Notes: a model not told the origin generated them from the letters alone. Shown: positions 54,328-63,187, counted from the stretch's first letter. The stretch is 64,000 bases of DNA from Streptomyces sp. B1I3 (GCF_030816615.1 NZ_JAUSYD010000001.1:124001-188000); one strand, 5' to 3'. Numbers and translations: made by a program.

Positions 54328-54370
54328 CTAGTTTGTCGTACCTCGTGGCCACTCGTGGGTGACCGGCGAC
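54328..54370 (-). pseudogene. older IS5 relic (5' piece)
   Basis: The minus strand encodes HPRVATRYDK up to the CTAG at the element border; continued at 52807-52870. Only about 14 residues precede the break before the macrodomain gene region begins. Confidence 0.65.
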
Positions 54371-54388
54371 GAGGTGCAGGATGGCCGC

Positions 54389-54913
54389 ATGAAGACACAA
54401 CCGACGATCACCCTCGTACACGGGGACATCACCGAGCAGCACGCCGACGTCCTGGTCAACGCCGCCAACTCCTCCCTCCTCGGCGGCGGTGGGGTGGACG
54501 GCGCGATCCACCGGCGCGGTGGGCCCGAGATCCTTGCTGCCTGCCGGGGCCTGCGGGCCTCGCACTACGGCAAGGGACTGCCGACCGGGCAGGCCGTGGC
54601 AACGACGGCCGGCCGTCTGCACGCGGAGCACGTCGTCCACACGGTGGGCCCGGTCTGGTCGCGCACGGAGGACCGTTCCGCGTTGCTGGCCTCCTGCTAC
54701 CGGGAATCCCTGCGGGTGGCATCGGAACTGGGCGCTCGGACGATTGCCTTTCCGGCTATCTCGACGGGCATCTACGGCTGGCCGCTCGACGACGGGGCCC
54801 GGATCGCCGTACGTACGGTCCGTGAGGCCGCGCACTCTCCGATCACCGAGGTCCGGTTCGTGCTGTTGGACGAGGAGGCGTACGCCCGCTTCGACGAGGC
54901 GCTGACGGTCTAG
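54389..54913 (+). CDS. ymdB: macrodomain protein (O-acetyl-ADP-ribose deacetylase type)
   Basis: 174 residues from the ATG at 54389, preceded by AGGATGG. Macrodomain motifs: ITLVHGDITEQHADVLVNAA, NSSLLGGGGVDGAIHRRGGP (the Asn and the Gly-rich loop of the YmdB class) and AFPAISTGIYGWP (phosphate loop). These enzymes bind ADP-ribose and release acetyl or ADP-ribosyl groups. Complete and probably functional. It starts some 60 bases from the end of the IS5 element, so its original promoter may have been displaced. Confidence 0.88.
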   Translation: MKTQPTITLVHGDITEQHADVLVNAANSSLLGGGGVDGAIHRRGGPEILAACRGLRASHYGKGLPTGQAVATTAGRLHAEHVVHTVGPVWSRTEDRSALLASCYRESLRVASELGARTIAFPAISTGIYGWPLDDGARIAVRTVREAAHSPITEVRFVLLDEEAYARFDEALTV

Positions 54914-55219
54914 GCAGGGCCCGTGCACGCCCACGAACCGCGTATCTCCTGCCCAAGGGGCAACGAGGGGATCACGCACATTGCAAGGACACCCGGCCAC
55001 GGAAGTCACCCTTCAGCGAGCACAGCAAAGCACACGTCATGACGACGCACTCAGCGTGGTCACCAGCGGGCAAGGCGACGGGCTACCCACCGGCGGGGAC
55101 TTGATCACGCTCTGACCGCCGCTCTGCGCACAGCCCTGAACCGGCCTGACCGAATTCAAGACTGCCGTGCGCGCAAGTCGCTGCCACCCCAGGACGGCGT
55201 CCTGGGTCAGGATGCACGT
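54914..55219. other. spacer, no recognised gene
   Basis: No convincing ORF. It should hold the promoter of the following cupin gene. Confidence 0.4.
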
Positions 55220-55654
55220 ATGGGTGATACCTCCCCCCTGGTGCAGCACCTCGGACTCGAGCCGCACGCCGAGGGCGGCTGGTTCCGGCGGACCTGGCAG
55301 ACCGGGCCGGCAGCCGTCCCGGCCAAGTCCCGCCGGCCCCGACCCTTCGCGACCGGCATCTACTACCTCCTCCACCCCGGCGAGACCTCCCGCTGGCACC
55401 GGGTACGTTCGGACGAATTGTGGCTCTGGCACCTGGGCGGGCCCCTCACCCTGCGCCTCGGCGGCACCGGAACCACGCCCGGCAAGAAAGTCACTGCCGC
55501 CATGCTGGGGCCCGACATCGAAAAAGGACAGCAGCCGCAACTTCTCGTGCCGGGCGACGTCTGGCAGACCGCGACACCGGCCGGTGACGAACCGACCCTG
55601 GTGTCCTGCGTCGTCGCTCCCGGCTTCGACCCCCACGACTTGGAAATCCTGTGA
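55220..55654 (+). CDS. cupin family protein (DUF985, Cupin_5)
   Basis: 144 residues, ATG start, weak ribosome site. DUF985 features: LVQHLGLEPHAEGGWFRRTW at the N-terminus, FATGIYYLLHPGETSRWHRV (first cupin motif with His), LWLWHLGGPLTLRLGG, QLLVPGDVWQTATPAGDEPT, LVSCVVAPGFDPHDLEIL at the end. These are small metal-binding cupins of unknown substrate, widespread in bacteria. Full length. Downstream lies a minus-strand LysR fragment. Confidence 0.85.
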   Translation: MGDTSPLVQHLGLEPHAEGGWFRRTWQTGPAAVPAKSRRPRPFATGIYYLLHPGETSRWHRVRSDELWLWHLGGPLTLRLGGTGTTPGKKVTAAMLGPDIEKGQQPQLLVPGDVWQTATPAGDEPTLVSCVVAPGFDPHDLEIL

Positions 55655-55769
55655 TCCCCCAGCACCCCTCCCCAGGCTCCGTCGCCGTACGCCGTCCTGG
55701 AGGACCTCCTGCTGGTCGCCGACGACGCCGTCCTGGTCCAGGAGACGTCGATCATCGCCGGCGGCAGTG

Positions 55770-56065
55770 ATCACCAGGTCTTCGACGTAGCCGATGGCGA
55801 TTCGTCCGGTCTCGGCTTGTGCACGCACGACCAGCTCGGCCTGGTGGGCAGCCTTCAGCAGGGCTTGGGCCCGCGGGAGGAACCTCTGGCCGGCCGGAGT
55901 GAGCCGGGTGCCTCGGGGTGCGCGGTCCAGCAGCCGTGCGCCGAGGTACTTCTCGAGCCGTTGGATCTGGCGGCTCAGCGCCGGTTGGGCCACGTGCAAG
56001 TCGGCGGCGGCCCGACCGAAGGGCTGGTGCGCCGCCACCACGGTGAAGTAGCGCACCAGGGCCTC
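55770..56065 (-). pseudogene. LysR-family regulator, N-terminal fragment
   Basis: The minus strand encodes ALVRYFTVVAAHQPFGRAAA, DLHVAQPALSRQIQRLEKYL and RLTPAGQRFLPRAQALLKAA, the helix-turn-helix and linker of a LysR regulator, then fades into unrelated sequence after about 100 residues. The start is fused to an IS3 relic, and the effector-binding domain is missing. Inactive. Confidence 0.7.
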
Positions 56066-56072
56066 ACGAGCA

Positions 56073-56359
56073 GGGACTTCGCCCAAGCCTGCAGGTCAGC
56101 AGGGGTTCGGCAAAGCATGAGCGTGGTCGGGGCCAGCGCGGACAACGCACTCACCGAGTCCTTCAACGCGACTTTCAAGCGCGAGACCCTGCAAGGACGG
56201 AAGAGCTGGCCGACCGAGCGCGAGGCCCGACTCGACGCCTTCAGATGGCTCCACCGCTACAACACCCGCCGCCGACACTCCCGCCTCGGACAACGATCAC
56301 CGATCGCCTTCGAAAACACCTTCCACCACACACCAACTACGCTGGCACAAGCCGCATAA
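56073..56359 (+). pseudogene. IS3-family transposase (OrfB integrase core) C-terminal fragment
   Basis: The plus strand encodes DFAQACRSAGVRQSMSVVGA, SADNALTESFNATFKRETLQ (with the catalytic Glu) and RYNTRRRHSRLGQRSPIAFE to a stop at 56359. About 95 residues of the integrase core; the upstream Asp residues and OrfA are missing. Confidence 0.8.
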
Positions 56360-56364
56360 CCCGT

Positions 56365-56965
56365 GTTCAGGATTCGGGGCCAAGGCCCGTCTTCCGGCTT
56401 GGCGGCGTCGGCAAGACTTTTGACGGTGCGGTGCGTCATGTGGAGTTGGCGGCCGATGAAACGGCTGCTGTGGCCGGCTTCCAGCATCGCGTGGACCGTG
56501 GCATGTCTGGCCCGGACGCGGTTGGCATGGGTCGCTCTTCCAGGGCGAAGCCGATCCACGACGGATGGTGCGGGAACGTCCGCGTCCTCCTCGACCGGTT
56601 CGGGGGCCAGGACACGCAAGCACTGGCGGTGGCGGGCAACAGCTCGCTCGGCGGCCTCGCTGCGACCTGAACCGCCCCCGGCGCCCCGGCCGAAGCGCCT
56701 TCGGCGAATAACGGAGCACGGTCCCGGCAGATCACCTCAATGCCCGGCCGCTTCGCCAGCCACTCGGCCAGGCTGGGCGCCTCCCGGTCAGCTAACAGGT
56801 CGACCGGCCGACGGGGCTCGCAGTCGACCGGCACAGTGCCGTAGACACGGCTGTGTGGCGTACTCATCGACGCCCACCACCCGCGGGGCCGGCATATCTC
56901 GCTCGGCCAACAGCTCGTCCAGTCGCAGCACCCCGACGGGCGGTTCGCTTCACGCTGCGTGACAC
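56365..56965 (-). pseudogene. ISL3-family transposase relic
   Basis: On the minus strand, in at least two frames, pieces of an ISL3 transposase are in order: RLDELLAERDMPAPRVVGVD, YGTVPVDCEPRRPVDLLADR, SLAEWLAKRPGIEVICRDRA and ATVHAMLEAGHSSRFIGRQL with HMTHRTVKSLADAA. Frame breaks and missing parts make it dead. It abuts the IS3 relic. Confidence 0.7.
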
Positions 56966-56974
56966 GGGTCTGCT

Positions 56975-57175
56975 TCAGAGGCTTCGGACTCCGATGGCTT
57001 TGGGGCCTTGTGATCCTTGAGTGATCTGGAATTCGACTCTCTGGCCTACTTCCAGCTTCTTGTCTCCGAGGTTTTGGATGTCGTTGTAGTGGACGGGGAG
57101 GTCCGCCCCTTCGTCCTGTGAGATGATTCCGATGCCTTTTTCTGCGTCAAGCGCCTTCACTGTGCCGTGAGTCAT
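56975..57175 (-). CDS. second cold-shock-domain protein with altered RNA-binding motifs
   Basis: 66 residues, ATG at 57175 after GGAAG; the longer frame upstream (to 57283) is rejected. Sequence features: MTHGTVKALDAEKGIGIISQ, ADLPVHYNDIQNL, KLEVGQRVEFQITQG, GPKAIGVRSL. RNP1 reads KGIGII and RNP2 LPVHYN, so the Phe residues that stack on bases are replaced, while Lys and His remain. It resembles the protein at 45206-45415 in lacking the aromatics. Probably a nucleic-acid-binding-like protein with changed affinity. Confidence 0.85.
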   Translation of the reverse strand: MTHGTVKALDAEKGIGIISQDEGADLPVHYNDIQNLGDKKLEVGQRVEFQITQGSQGPKAIGVRSL

Positions 57176-57439
57176 AGTTCTATCTTCCGTGCGGGTACTG
57201 GGCTTGTGGTTTGTTCCAGGTTGCACGTTGACCTTCCCCAGGGCGCAAAGTGGACAAACCCGGGCAACCCTTAAATGCTCCATCGTCTGCTATTCCCCCC
57301 CCCGATGTTCCACGCCTGTGGCCACCGCCACGCTGACGCGGCCCGGCCGCCGTGGCGAGTGCCTATAGGAGGTCGACCAGCTCCACCAGCGGCGTGGCCG
57401 GCCCGGCTGGGCGTGACCACCGCGGTGGCCCGGCTGGAC
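57176..57439. other. spacer with a poly-C run
   Basis: Upstream region of the cold-shock-like gene (minus). A run of about ten C lies near 57295-57304. No gene recognised. Confidence 0.35.
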
Positions 57440-57960
57440 CGAGGACAGCGCCAGGGGGCGGCGCCGGAGGACGGCGATGGCGGGGATTAGCGTGAGCGGG
57501 ACGACGGCGGCCGGAACTGTGACCCCGAGGGAGGATACAAGGGCGCGGCCGGCGATCCAGGAGCCGACGGCGGGTGCCGAGATTGAACGCAGACACGGTC
57601 AGCGCCGACCCCAGCGCGTAGGGGGCCCTGCCCGCGAAGCGGCCCCTCAGGGAGGACAGCACCGGGTTGGCCCGAGCCCGAACAATCCCCGCAGGCCCAC
57701 CAGCACGATCGTGGACACAGCCTGGCCCGACAGCACGCACAGTGCCAGCAGCGGGAGCGTGGCCACCGCCGGGGCCACGATCGTCGTCATATACGGAAGC
57801 CTGCCCCCGACGGCCTTCCACGAGGAAGCCCACCGGGGCGCCGACGCGGAAGCCGGCCAGGACCAGCGGCACCAGGTCGGCCGCCAGATGAGTTGGGGTC
57901 GGGTAACGGTGGGGAGATGTCGGTGTACGTCGCCAGCACACCGTTGGCGGTGTTGCGCAG
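57440..57960 (-). pseudogene. MFS transporter relic (C-terminal half)
   Basis: Minus-strand pieces RGRFAGRAPYALGSALTVSA and FNLGTAVGSWIAGRAL match the last transmembrane segments of AraJ-type MFS permeases; LRNTANGVLATYTDIS and GAPVGFLVEG are upstream remains in other frames. Several frame changes; not functional. Confidence 0.5.
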
Positions 57961-58261
57961 GCGGCCAGTGCCACCCACAGGCGCCCCGAGTGCAGAGCGG
58001 ACAGCTCGGAGCGGATCGAGATTGACTCGCCCCCGAGCCCGTCATGCGGAGACGCCGGTCCTCTCGAGCTCGCCTACCGGCCCCTGGACCCGCCCATGGC
58101 CGCCCAAACGCCCCCTCCCTGACCATGTGCACCCGGAGTCCGGCACCGCCGACGAAGACCGGCTCAGACTCCTCGCCGGCTTGGCCGCCACCCACCTCGA
58201 GGAAGCCGATCCCACCAGCGCGGAACGCTGAACCCGGGACGTGACCGGAGACCGTTAAGAC
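57961..58261. other. stretch with a short coding-like fragment
   Basis: A plus-strand frame ending at 58231 reads PLPDHVHPESGTADEDRLRL, LAGLAATHLEEADP, possibly the end of a lost small gene. Nothing else recognised. Confidence 0.3.
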
Positions 58262-58374
58262 CATAGGGAAGCGAGGCAGCATGATCGCCGCTACACCATC
58301 TGGCGAAACCGCCACGCCGACGACCGGCACATGCGCACCGTCGTCGACAGGGCAAGCGTTGCCTGACACGGCGC
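58262..58374 (+). pseudogene. end of a second, diverged IS630 element (transposase 3' end plus inverted repeat)
   Basis: The plus strand encodes RRYTIWRNRHADDRHMRTVV and DRASVA with a stop, the same end as the transposase at 49834 (RRYIIWRNRHTSDRRLRAVV). The stop again lies within a 28-bp end (58347-58374), which matches the intact element at 24 of 28 positions. The rest of the copy is missing. It abuts a minus-strand coding fragment at 58375, which it probably interrupted. Confidence 0.75.
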
Positions 58375-58790
58375 TGGATCTGGTCCTTGCCGCCTTGCCA
58401 TTCGTCTCCGCCGGCCCCAGCTCCGCCAATTCCTTGATCGCCCTGCGCACGTACGACCGACCGTCCGCCTCCTGCTCCGTGATCCCGGCGGTCAGCACCT
58501 GCGGAATCCCGCCCGCGTCTTGTCCGGGGCGCTGGCGGGCTTCGAGCACGTGGCCATGGCGTCACACGTGCGGGGCGGTCGGCCGGCGCCCCCTCGCCGG
58601 AACCAAACGCGGCGAGGGGGCGGCTTTGCAGCACGAACAGGTTGCCCTGAACACCAGCCGGTCCGGATGCCACTTGCGTCCCGGTTGCCGGAACCGACGC
58701 TCCGCCTTCGGCTGCAGCGGCTCAATCAGCGCCCGCAATGCGTCGGCTGGTCTCGGGACGTGGCGGCGCGTTCGGTCGCTGCCAGGGTGG
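58375..58790 (-). pseudogene. mixed relic: unknown coding fragment and IS5-type N-terminus
   Basis: Next to the IS630 end the minus strand reads GGIPQVLTAGITEQEADGRS and YVRRAIKELAELGPAETNGK, coding-like but unassigned. Further upstream, about 58690-58755, it reads ALRALIEPLQPKAERRFRQP and GRKWHPDRLVF, the N-terminal part of an IS5-type transposase. Stops and frame changes throughout. Confidence 0.4.
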
Positions 58791-59040
58791 TGTAGTTCAT
58801 CGTAAAGCGACCGCCCAGGAAGTCGATCGCGCCCCCGACCGCGTCCAGTATCTCGGCCGGCTGGTCGGGACGGAGTTGGGTGAGGCTGCCGGTGGTGGGT
58901 AACAGATCCTAGGGCTGCTGCCAGTCGGACCGCCCAGGCCCTTGGTCCAGCACGTGATCGGGTTCTACAGGAGGCGGATCTCGCCCGGTTGCCGAGGCCC
59001 TGGTGCGCGGGGTGGCGGCTGGGCAGGCTAGTTTGCTCGG
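58791..59040. other. stretch with a short minus-strand coding-like fragment
   Basis: The minus strand near 58790-58900 reads SLTQLRPDQPAEILDAVGGA and IDFLGGRFTMNYTTLA, probably the remains of a small gene; family unknown. The right side includes the promoter of the gene at 59041. Confidence 0.3.
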
Positions 59041-59481
59041 ATGAGTCTTCTTGATGATGTGGCCGAGCGCGACGGCTGGCGATGCTGGGTGTGCGACGAA
59101 CCGGTCGACCCCGACATGTCAGTGAACGACCCGCGGGGGCCGAGCGTTGACAGCCGGACCGCCGACCGGAAGGCCAAGGTCCTCGAGCGGCTCGCGCACC
59201 GCGGGTGCAACACCCGCAAGGGCGCGGTCAAGGTGGTCATCGCCTGGCCGGACCGCCTGTACGTGGTCGACCCCGCGCCGCTGATCACCGTTGCCGAAAG
59301 ACTGGAGCGCAAGGGGGGCCGCGAGATGGTGGGCCGTTGTCCGAACAGGCAGGATGCCCAAGAGGCGGCGGATTGGCTGGTGGACCGGTTCTCCCGGCTG
59401 GTACCGGGGCTGCCGGTGACCGCCGGCATCGAGGCCGGTGGCGGCCAGTTCCTCGTCACGCTGGCCGCCGGCCGCCGCTGA
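59041..59481 (+). CDS. conserved hypothetical with CxxC / HNH-like zinc motif
   Basis: 146 residues, ATG start with a poor ribosome site. N-terminal part: ERDGWRCWVCDEPVDPDMSV with a CxxC, then RLAHRGCNTRKG with His and a third Cys, resembling the treble-clef core of HNH nucleases, but without the full set of catalytic His. C-terminal part: RCPNRQDAQEAADWLVDRFS, an alpha/beta domain of unknown function. It may bind zinc and nucleic acid. Complete frame; function unknown. Confidence 0.6.
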   Translation: MSLLDDVAERDGWRCWVCDEPVDPDMSVNDPRGPSVDSRTADRKAKVLERLAHRGCNTRKGAVKVVIAWPDRLYVVDPAPLITVAERLERKGGREMVGRCPNRQDAQEAADWLVDRFSRLVPGLPVTAGIEAGGGQFLVTLAAGRR

Positions 59482-59799
59482 CCCGGGTCACAGCGCACAC
59501 CGGCGTCGAGCTGAACCGTTGGGACCGGTCCAACCATCCCTCAAGCCCGACGCCGCCCGCAACACGCTCTCCCCCGCCTCCCCGTCCGGTCGGCCGGCGC
59601 CACGCCGTCACCGAGCACCACGATGACCAAAGCGCAGGTGGTCGCAGACCAGACGCAGCGGCGGTTCTTCCAGCACGGGCGACTTGGTGGCCATTGGCCT
59701 CAGGGCGATCGGAGCGGCCTTCGTTCCCCATGGATCGGGAGGTGCTCCCGGCGCGGAGGGCGGGGCGGAGCGCAGGCGGCGGAGCGGAACGGGCCAGAC
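59482..59799. other. stretch with no recognised gene
   Basis: Short ORFs without family resemblance on both strands. Confidence 0.35.
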
Positions 59800-59965
59800 G
59801 TGCAAGCCGCAGGTGAGCGCGTCGCCGCACGCGACGCACAAGACCTCGAACGCGACATCCAAGCCCGGGTCGCAGACTGGAACGACCACCCACGGCTGGA
59901 CCAAAACCGCCGCCGAAATCCTCCACAAGGTCGCCACCCGCTGTCGGCGAATCTCTGACTCAGGT
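59800..59965 (+). pseudogene. IS630-type transposase C-terminal relic
   Basis: The plus strand reads DLERDIQARVADWNDHPRLD in one frame and WTKTAAEILHKVATRCRRIS with DSGR and a stop in the next, the end of another IS630 subgroup (normally ADWNxxPxPFxWTKTADEIL). One frame change; about 45 residues remain. Confidence 0.6.
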
Positions 59966-60586
59966 CGCCGGCTAAAAGGTTCGGTTCGCGGCCCGGCGGG
60001 GTTACGCATGCGGCCTGCGCCTCGCTACGGCGATCATCCGGGTGGGATCGAAGGAAAAGGGACGGACCGCGCAGATCCGGTTTCCCCGGAACCGGATCAA
60101 CTCGGCGCCTCAACCTTCGAACCGGCTCCCTCCTGCCGGGAAGTGTGTTGGCTCCGGCAGGGATCCTGACGCCTGTCCGGTTCCGTCTGATCCAAGCCAC
60201 ACAACATCGAGCAGCCGTCACCACCTGATCCGACACGGGCCTCGTCCGCCGTCAGGCTTCGACGCCACCGCCTCCCTTGCCTCCGTGATCAGGACTGATG
60301 CCGACACCGGGCCGACCGCAGCTCCGCAGTGCAGGCCTGCCTCGTGGGCCGGCTCGCCACCACCCTGACGTACACCCACCGCTACCAGGCCCCTGCCTTG
60401 TCACCCCTTGACACCAACGTTGGGAACACCGGATCGGCCTACTCCACAGTGCGGCGCACTCCTCGGCTGGGCCGGGAGCTTCGTTCCCACCTGATCAATC
60501 TGCGGCCTGATCGAAGGCAAGGAGGCGCATGCTGTCGGCGCTGGCGGTGGCGAGGGAACTGAGCAGTCATCTGGGGGACTTACGGA
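59966..60586. other. 620-base stretch with no recognised gene
   Basis: No supported ORF. GGTTCGAA-like bases near 60117 on the minus strand recall a tRNA T-arm, but no cloverleaf could be built. The right end holds the promoter of the MerR gene. Confidence 0.35.
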
Positions 60587-61555
60587 ATGTCGACTGAGGC
60601 GCTTGAGTCTCCAGCGGCTGGAGGGTCCAGAATCTCGCCCATGGACGACGACGAACGCCCCGACGTGCTCACCATCGGCCAGCTCGCGCACCGCACCGGA
60701 CTTCCGGTGCGTACCCTGCGCTTCTGGTCGGACGAGGGAGCGGTGCCACCCGTGGCCCGCTCCGCGACCGGTTACCGGCTGTACGACGCCGAGTCCGTAG
60801 CCCGTGTCGAGCTGGTCCGCACCCTGCGGGAGCTGGGCCTCGGGCTCGACGACGTGTGCCGGGTGCTGACCGGTCGGACCACGGTCGCCGAGGTCGCCAA
60901 CACGCACGTGGCCGCGCTCGACGCGCAGATCCGCTCGCTCAAGGTGAGCAGGGCCGTCCTGTCCACCGTGGCGACACGTGGTTCCACCGCTGAGGAGACA
61001 GCACTGATGAATCGGTTGGCGCGGCTTTCCGCCGCCGAACGCAGGACAATTATCGACGAGTTCAAGGAGGAGGTGTTCGGAGGTCTCGACGTCGAACCGC
61101 GCCTGCGCGACCGCCTGCGCACCTTCAGCATCGAATTGCCCGACGATCCCGCACCTGAGCAGGTCGACGCCTGGATAGAACTGGCCGAACTGGTGCGGGA
61201 CCCCGGCTTTCGCACCCGGTTGCGCACATGGATGGAGCTCAACACGCCCGCACCGGGGCAGCGTCGTCCCCCCGGGGCGTCCATCTGGTGGGCCAGGCAG
61301 GTCGTGCAGACCGTCACGGAGGTCAGAAAACGCGGGGCCGCCCCCGGGGGACCGGAAGTGGCCGAGGTGCTGTCCGAGCTGTTCGGCGACGCCGATCGGA
61401 CCGCCGTGCTGCGCAGCCTGGAGGCCGGGATCGAGGCAGGGGCGGAGCGCTATCGCAGGCTTGTCGCCCGCGTGCGCGGGCAGTATTCGGCGCCCGACGC
61501 GACCGAGGAGCTGGAGTGGCTGGCGCGGGCCCTGCGCGCCGCAGATCAAAACTGA
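60587..61555 (+). CDS. MerR-family transcriptional regulator
   Basis: 322 residues from the ATG at 60587; another start at 60641 (MDDDERP) is equally possible. The MerR helix-turn-helix is clear: LTIGQLAHRTGLPVRTLRFW, SDEGAVPPVARSATGYRLYD, VARVELVRTLRELGLGLDDV. A coiled dimerisation helix follows and then a long C-terminal domain of about 200 residues (LSAAERRTIIDEFKEEVFGG; GASIWWARQVVQTVTEVRKR) rather than a Cys metal-binding loop, so it probably senses an organic ligand or acts through partners. No adjacent target gene in the same direction. Confidence 0.88.
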   Translation: MSTEALESPAAGGSRISPMDDDERPDVLTIGQLAHRTGLPVRTLRFWSDEGAVPPVARSATGYRLYDAESVARVELVRTLRELGLGLDDVCRVLTGRTTVAEVANTHVAALDAQIRSLKVSRAVLSTVATRGSTAEETALMNRLARLSAAERRTIIDEFKEEVFGGLDVEPRLRDRLRTFSIELPDDPAPEQVDAWIELAELVRDPGFRTRLRTWMELNTPAPGQRRPPGASIWWARQVVQTVTEVRKRGAAPGGPEVAEVLSELFGDADRTAVLRSLEAGIEAGAERYRRLVARVRGQYSAPDATEELEWLARALRAADQN

Positions 61556-61830
61556 CCGGCCGTATTGTGCTTGTGTGCCATCCCGTGAGTTCCCCTGAGG
61601 TCAGCTGAGTCCCGCTCCCTGTGGCCAGGGGTTCTTCCTCCCCGTCGAGATCTTCGGGCTCGATGAGCAGACCGCGATGCGCTACGCGGGCTCCGCACGC
61701 ACCTGCTGGCACAGCCCGCCGGGGTCGCCCCTGCGGGTTGAGCGCGAACCCACGAGTCCATCTCCTGAAATCGAAGCATTCTGTTGTGAGTTCTGCGCTC
61801 ATACCCATATCGGATGTCGAAGGGTTATTG
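61556..61830. other. spacer with a short coding-like fragment
   Basis: A plus-strand frame near 61620-61690 reads GQGFFLPVEIFGLDEQTAMR, YAGSART, possibly a remnant of an integrase or transposase N-terminus. No complete gene. Confidence 0.3.
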
Positions 61831-62721
61831 CTACCAAGGGTCAGGCTTGGTGAATGCTCGCCGACTGTGCACAATCAACTCACGCACCGCAGGGCTATGC
61901 GTTCTCTTCCAGATCAGGGCGAGAAGGGCGGGTGTTTCGACATCGTCGATGGTGCGGGCCGCGAGCCGGTCGCGATGGTTCGCGGTCATCGAGTCGCTGA
62001 GGATGGCGACACCGAGTCCGCGGGCAGCGAGATCGACAATGGCATCCGCGGCGCTGGCTTGCGCCGCGATCGCGGGTCTGAGGCCCTGTGCGGCGCAAGC
62101 ACGATCGAACACTGTGCGCAGGCCGGTGCCAGGGGGCATGCACACGATCGGGTGGGCGACCACGTCGCGCAGAGTAACTCGCCGCTGTTTCGCCAAGGCG
62201 TGCCCTGCCGGAACTGCCACGACGAGCCGCTCACTAATGATTGTCAACGCCTCCAGCCCGTCGGGGGTGGCGGTTGCGGTCCCCATAAGAGCCAGGTCGA
62301 CGGTGCCGGCGCGCACCCCCTCGACGAGCCGGTCGGAATTGTCCTCCAGCAGTGAAATCTCCACCCCGGGGTGCGCCCGGTGAAACACAGAAAGCGCGTC
62401 GAACAGTGGCGTGAGGGTGCAGCCTATGACCATCCCGACCACGAGCCGACCCCGAATCAGGTCGGCCACCTCACCCACCGCTTGGCCCACCGCCCCAGCC
62501 GCGGCGAGCGCCGCGCGGGCGTGTTCGAGCGCGGCCTGTCCGGCGACGGTAAGGGTGGCAGTGCGCGCCGACCGGTCAAACAGCTCGGCACCGAGTTCAC
62601 GTTCCAACTGGCGGATCTGGGCACTGACGCCGGACTGGCTGATGTGCACCCGCTCGGCGGCGCGAGTGAAGCTCTGCTCCTCAGCCACCGCGATGAAGTA
62701 TTCCAGCTGCCTCAGCTCCAT
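61831..62721 (-). CDS. LysR-family transcriptional regulator
   Basis: 296 residues, ATG start. N-terminal winged helix-turn-helix: LEYFIAVAEEQSFTRAAERV, HISQSGVSAQIRQLERELGA. Linker helix and two-lobed effector domain follow (RGRLVVGMVIGCTLTPLFDA; GTVDLALMGTATATPDGLEA; LGVAILSDSMTANHRDRLAA). Full length. It is divergent from the SnoaL-like gene at 62822, across 100 bases that contain the AT-richest stretch nearby with CTAGCTTCTAG; that region probably holds the operator, and the neighbour is the likely target, as usual for LysR regulators. Confidence 0.9.
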   Translation of the reverse strand: MELRQLEYFIAVAEEQSFTRAAERVHISQSGVSAQIRQLERELGAELFDRSARTATLTVAGQAALEHARAALAAAGAVGQAVGEVADLIRGRLVVGMVIGCTLTPLFDALSVFHRAHPGVEISLLEDNSDRLVEGVRAGTVDLALMGTATATPDGLEALTIISERLVVAVPAGHALAKQRRVTLRDVVAHPIVCMPPGTGLRTVFDRACAAQGLRPAIAAQASAADAIVDLAARGLGVAILSDSMTANHRDRLAARTIDDVETPALLALIWKRTHSPAVRELIVHSRRAFTKPDPW

Positions 62722-62821
62722 GACTGAAAATTCTAGCTTCTAGTAGATCCATCTGTTGGACTTCTGATTCAGGGGCGAGCACGCTAGGAAGCACCGAAGC
62801 CACGACGTCAGGAGGAAACTC
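62722..62821. promoter_or_regulatory. divergent LysR/SnoaL-like control region
   Basis: 100 bases between divergent starts. Contains CTAGCTTCTAG (62733-62743), a short dyad, and TTGGAC (62757-62762) as a possible -35 for the plus-strand gene. The GGAGGAAACTC ribosome site precedes 62822. Box assignments are tentative. Confidence 0.45.
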
Positions 62822-63187
62822 ATGCCGGAGTACGAGAAGGCCATGCGCCCCGAAGACATCACCCGCTTGTTCGTTGAACGATCTAACGCCGGTGACGCGG
62901 CTGGGGTCGCCGCACTCTACGAAGAGGATGCAGTGATGGCCTACCCGCCCGGCGACCAGACGGTGGGCCGGGAAGCGATCCGTGCGCTATGGGAGAAGGT
63001 GCTGTCCAACCGCCCTCGCTTCGAGTTGGAACAACCACTGCCGACCCTGCTCAGCGGCGGCATCGCCCTCACCTCGACCCCGCCGAAGGACGGGGCCGGT
63101 GCCCGGGCGCAGGTCGTCCGGCGCCAGCCTGACGGAAGCTGGTTGCGCCTGCTCGACCAGCCCGAGTTCGTCCCGCTCCCCCGCTGA
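62822..63187 (+). CDS. SnoaL/DUF4440-like (NTF2 fold) protein
   Basis: 121 residues, ATG after GGAGGAAACTC. NTF2-like features: MRPEDITRLFVERSNAGDAA, GVAALYEEDAVMAYPPGDQT, VGREAIRALWEKVLSNRPRF, ending QPDGSWLRLLDQPEF. Small alpha+beta barrel proteins of this type include isomerases, cyclases and ligand binders; many are of unknown function. It is divergent from the LysR gene and probably its target. Confidence 0.85.
   Translation: MPEYEKAMRPEDITRLFVERSNAGDAAGVAALYEEDAVMAYPPGDQTVGREAIRALWEKVLSNRPRFELEQPLPTLLSGGIALTSTPPKDGAGARAQVVRRQPDGSWLRLLDQPEFVPLPR

Noticed and set aside
55037..55780. 349-codon minus-strand ORF as a full LysR regulator
   Set aside because: Only the first roughly 100 residues resemble LysR; the rest is antisense to the cupin gene and lacks an effector domain.
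60100..60190. Possible tRNA on the minus strand (GGTTCGAA near 60117)
   Set aside because: No acceptor, D or anticodon stem could be formed around the T-arm-like bases.
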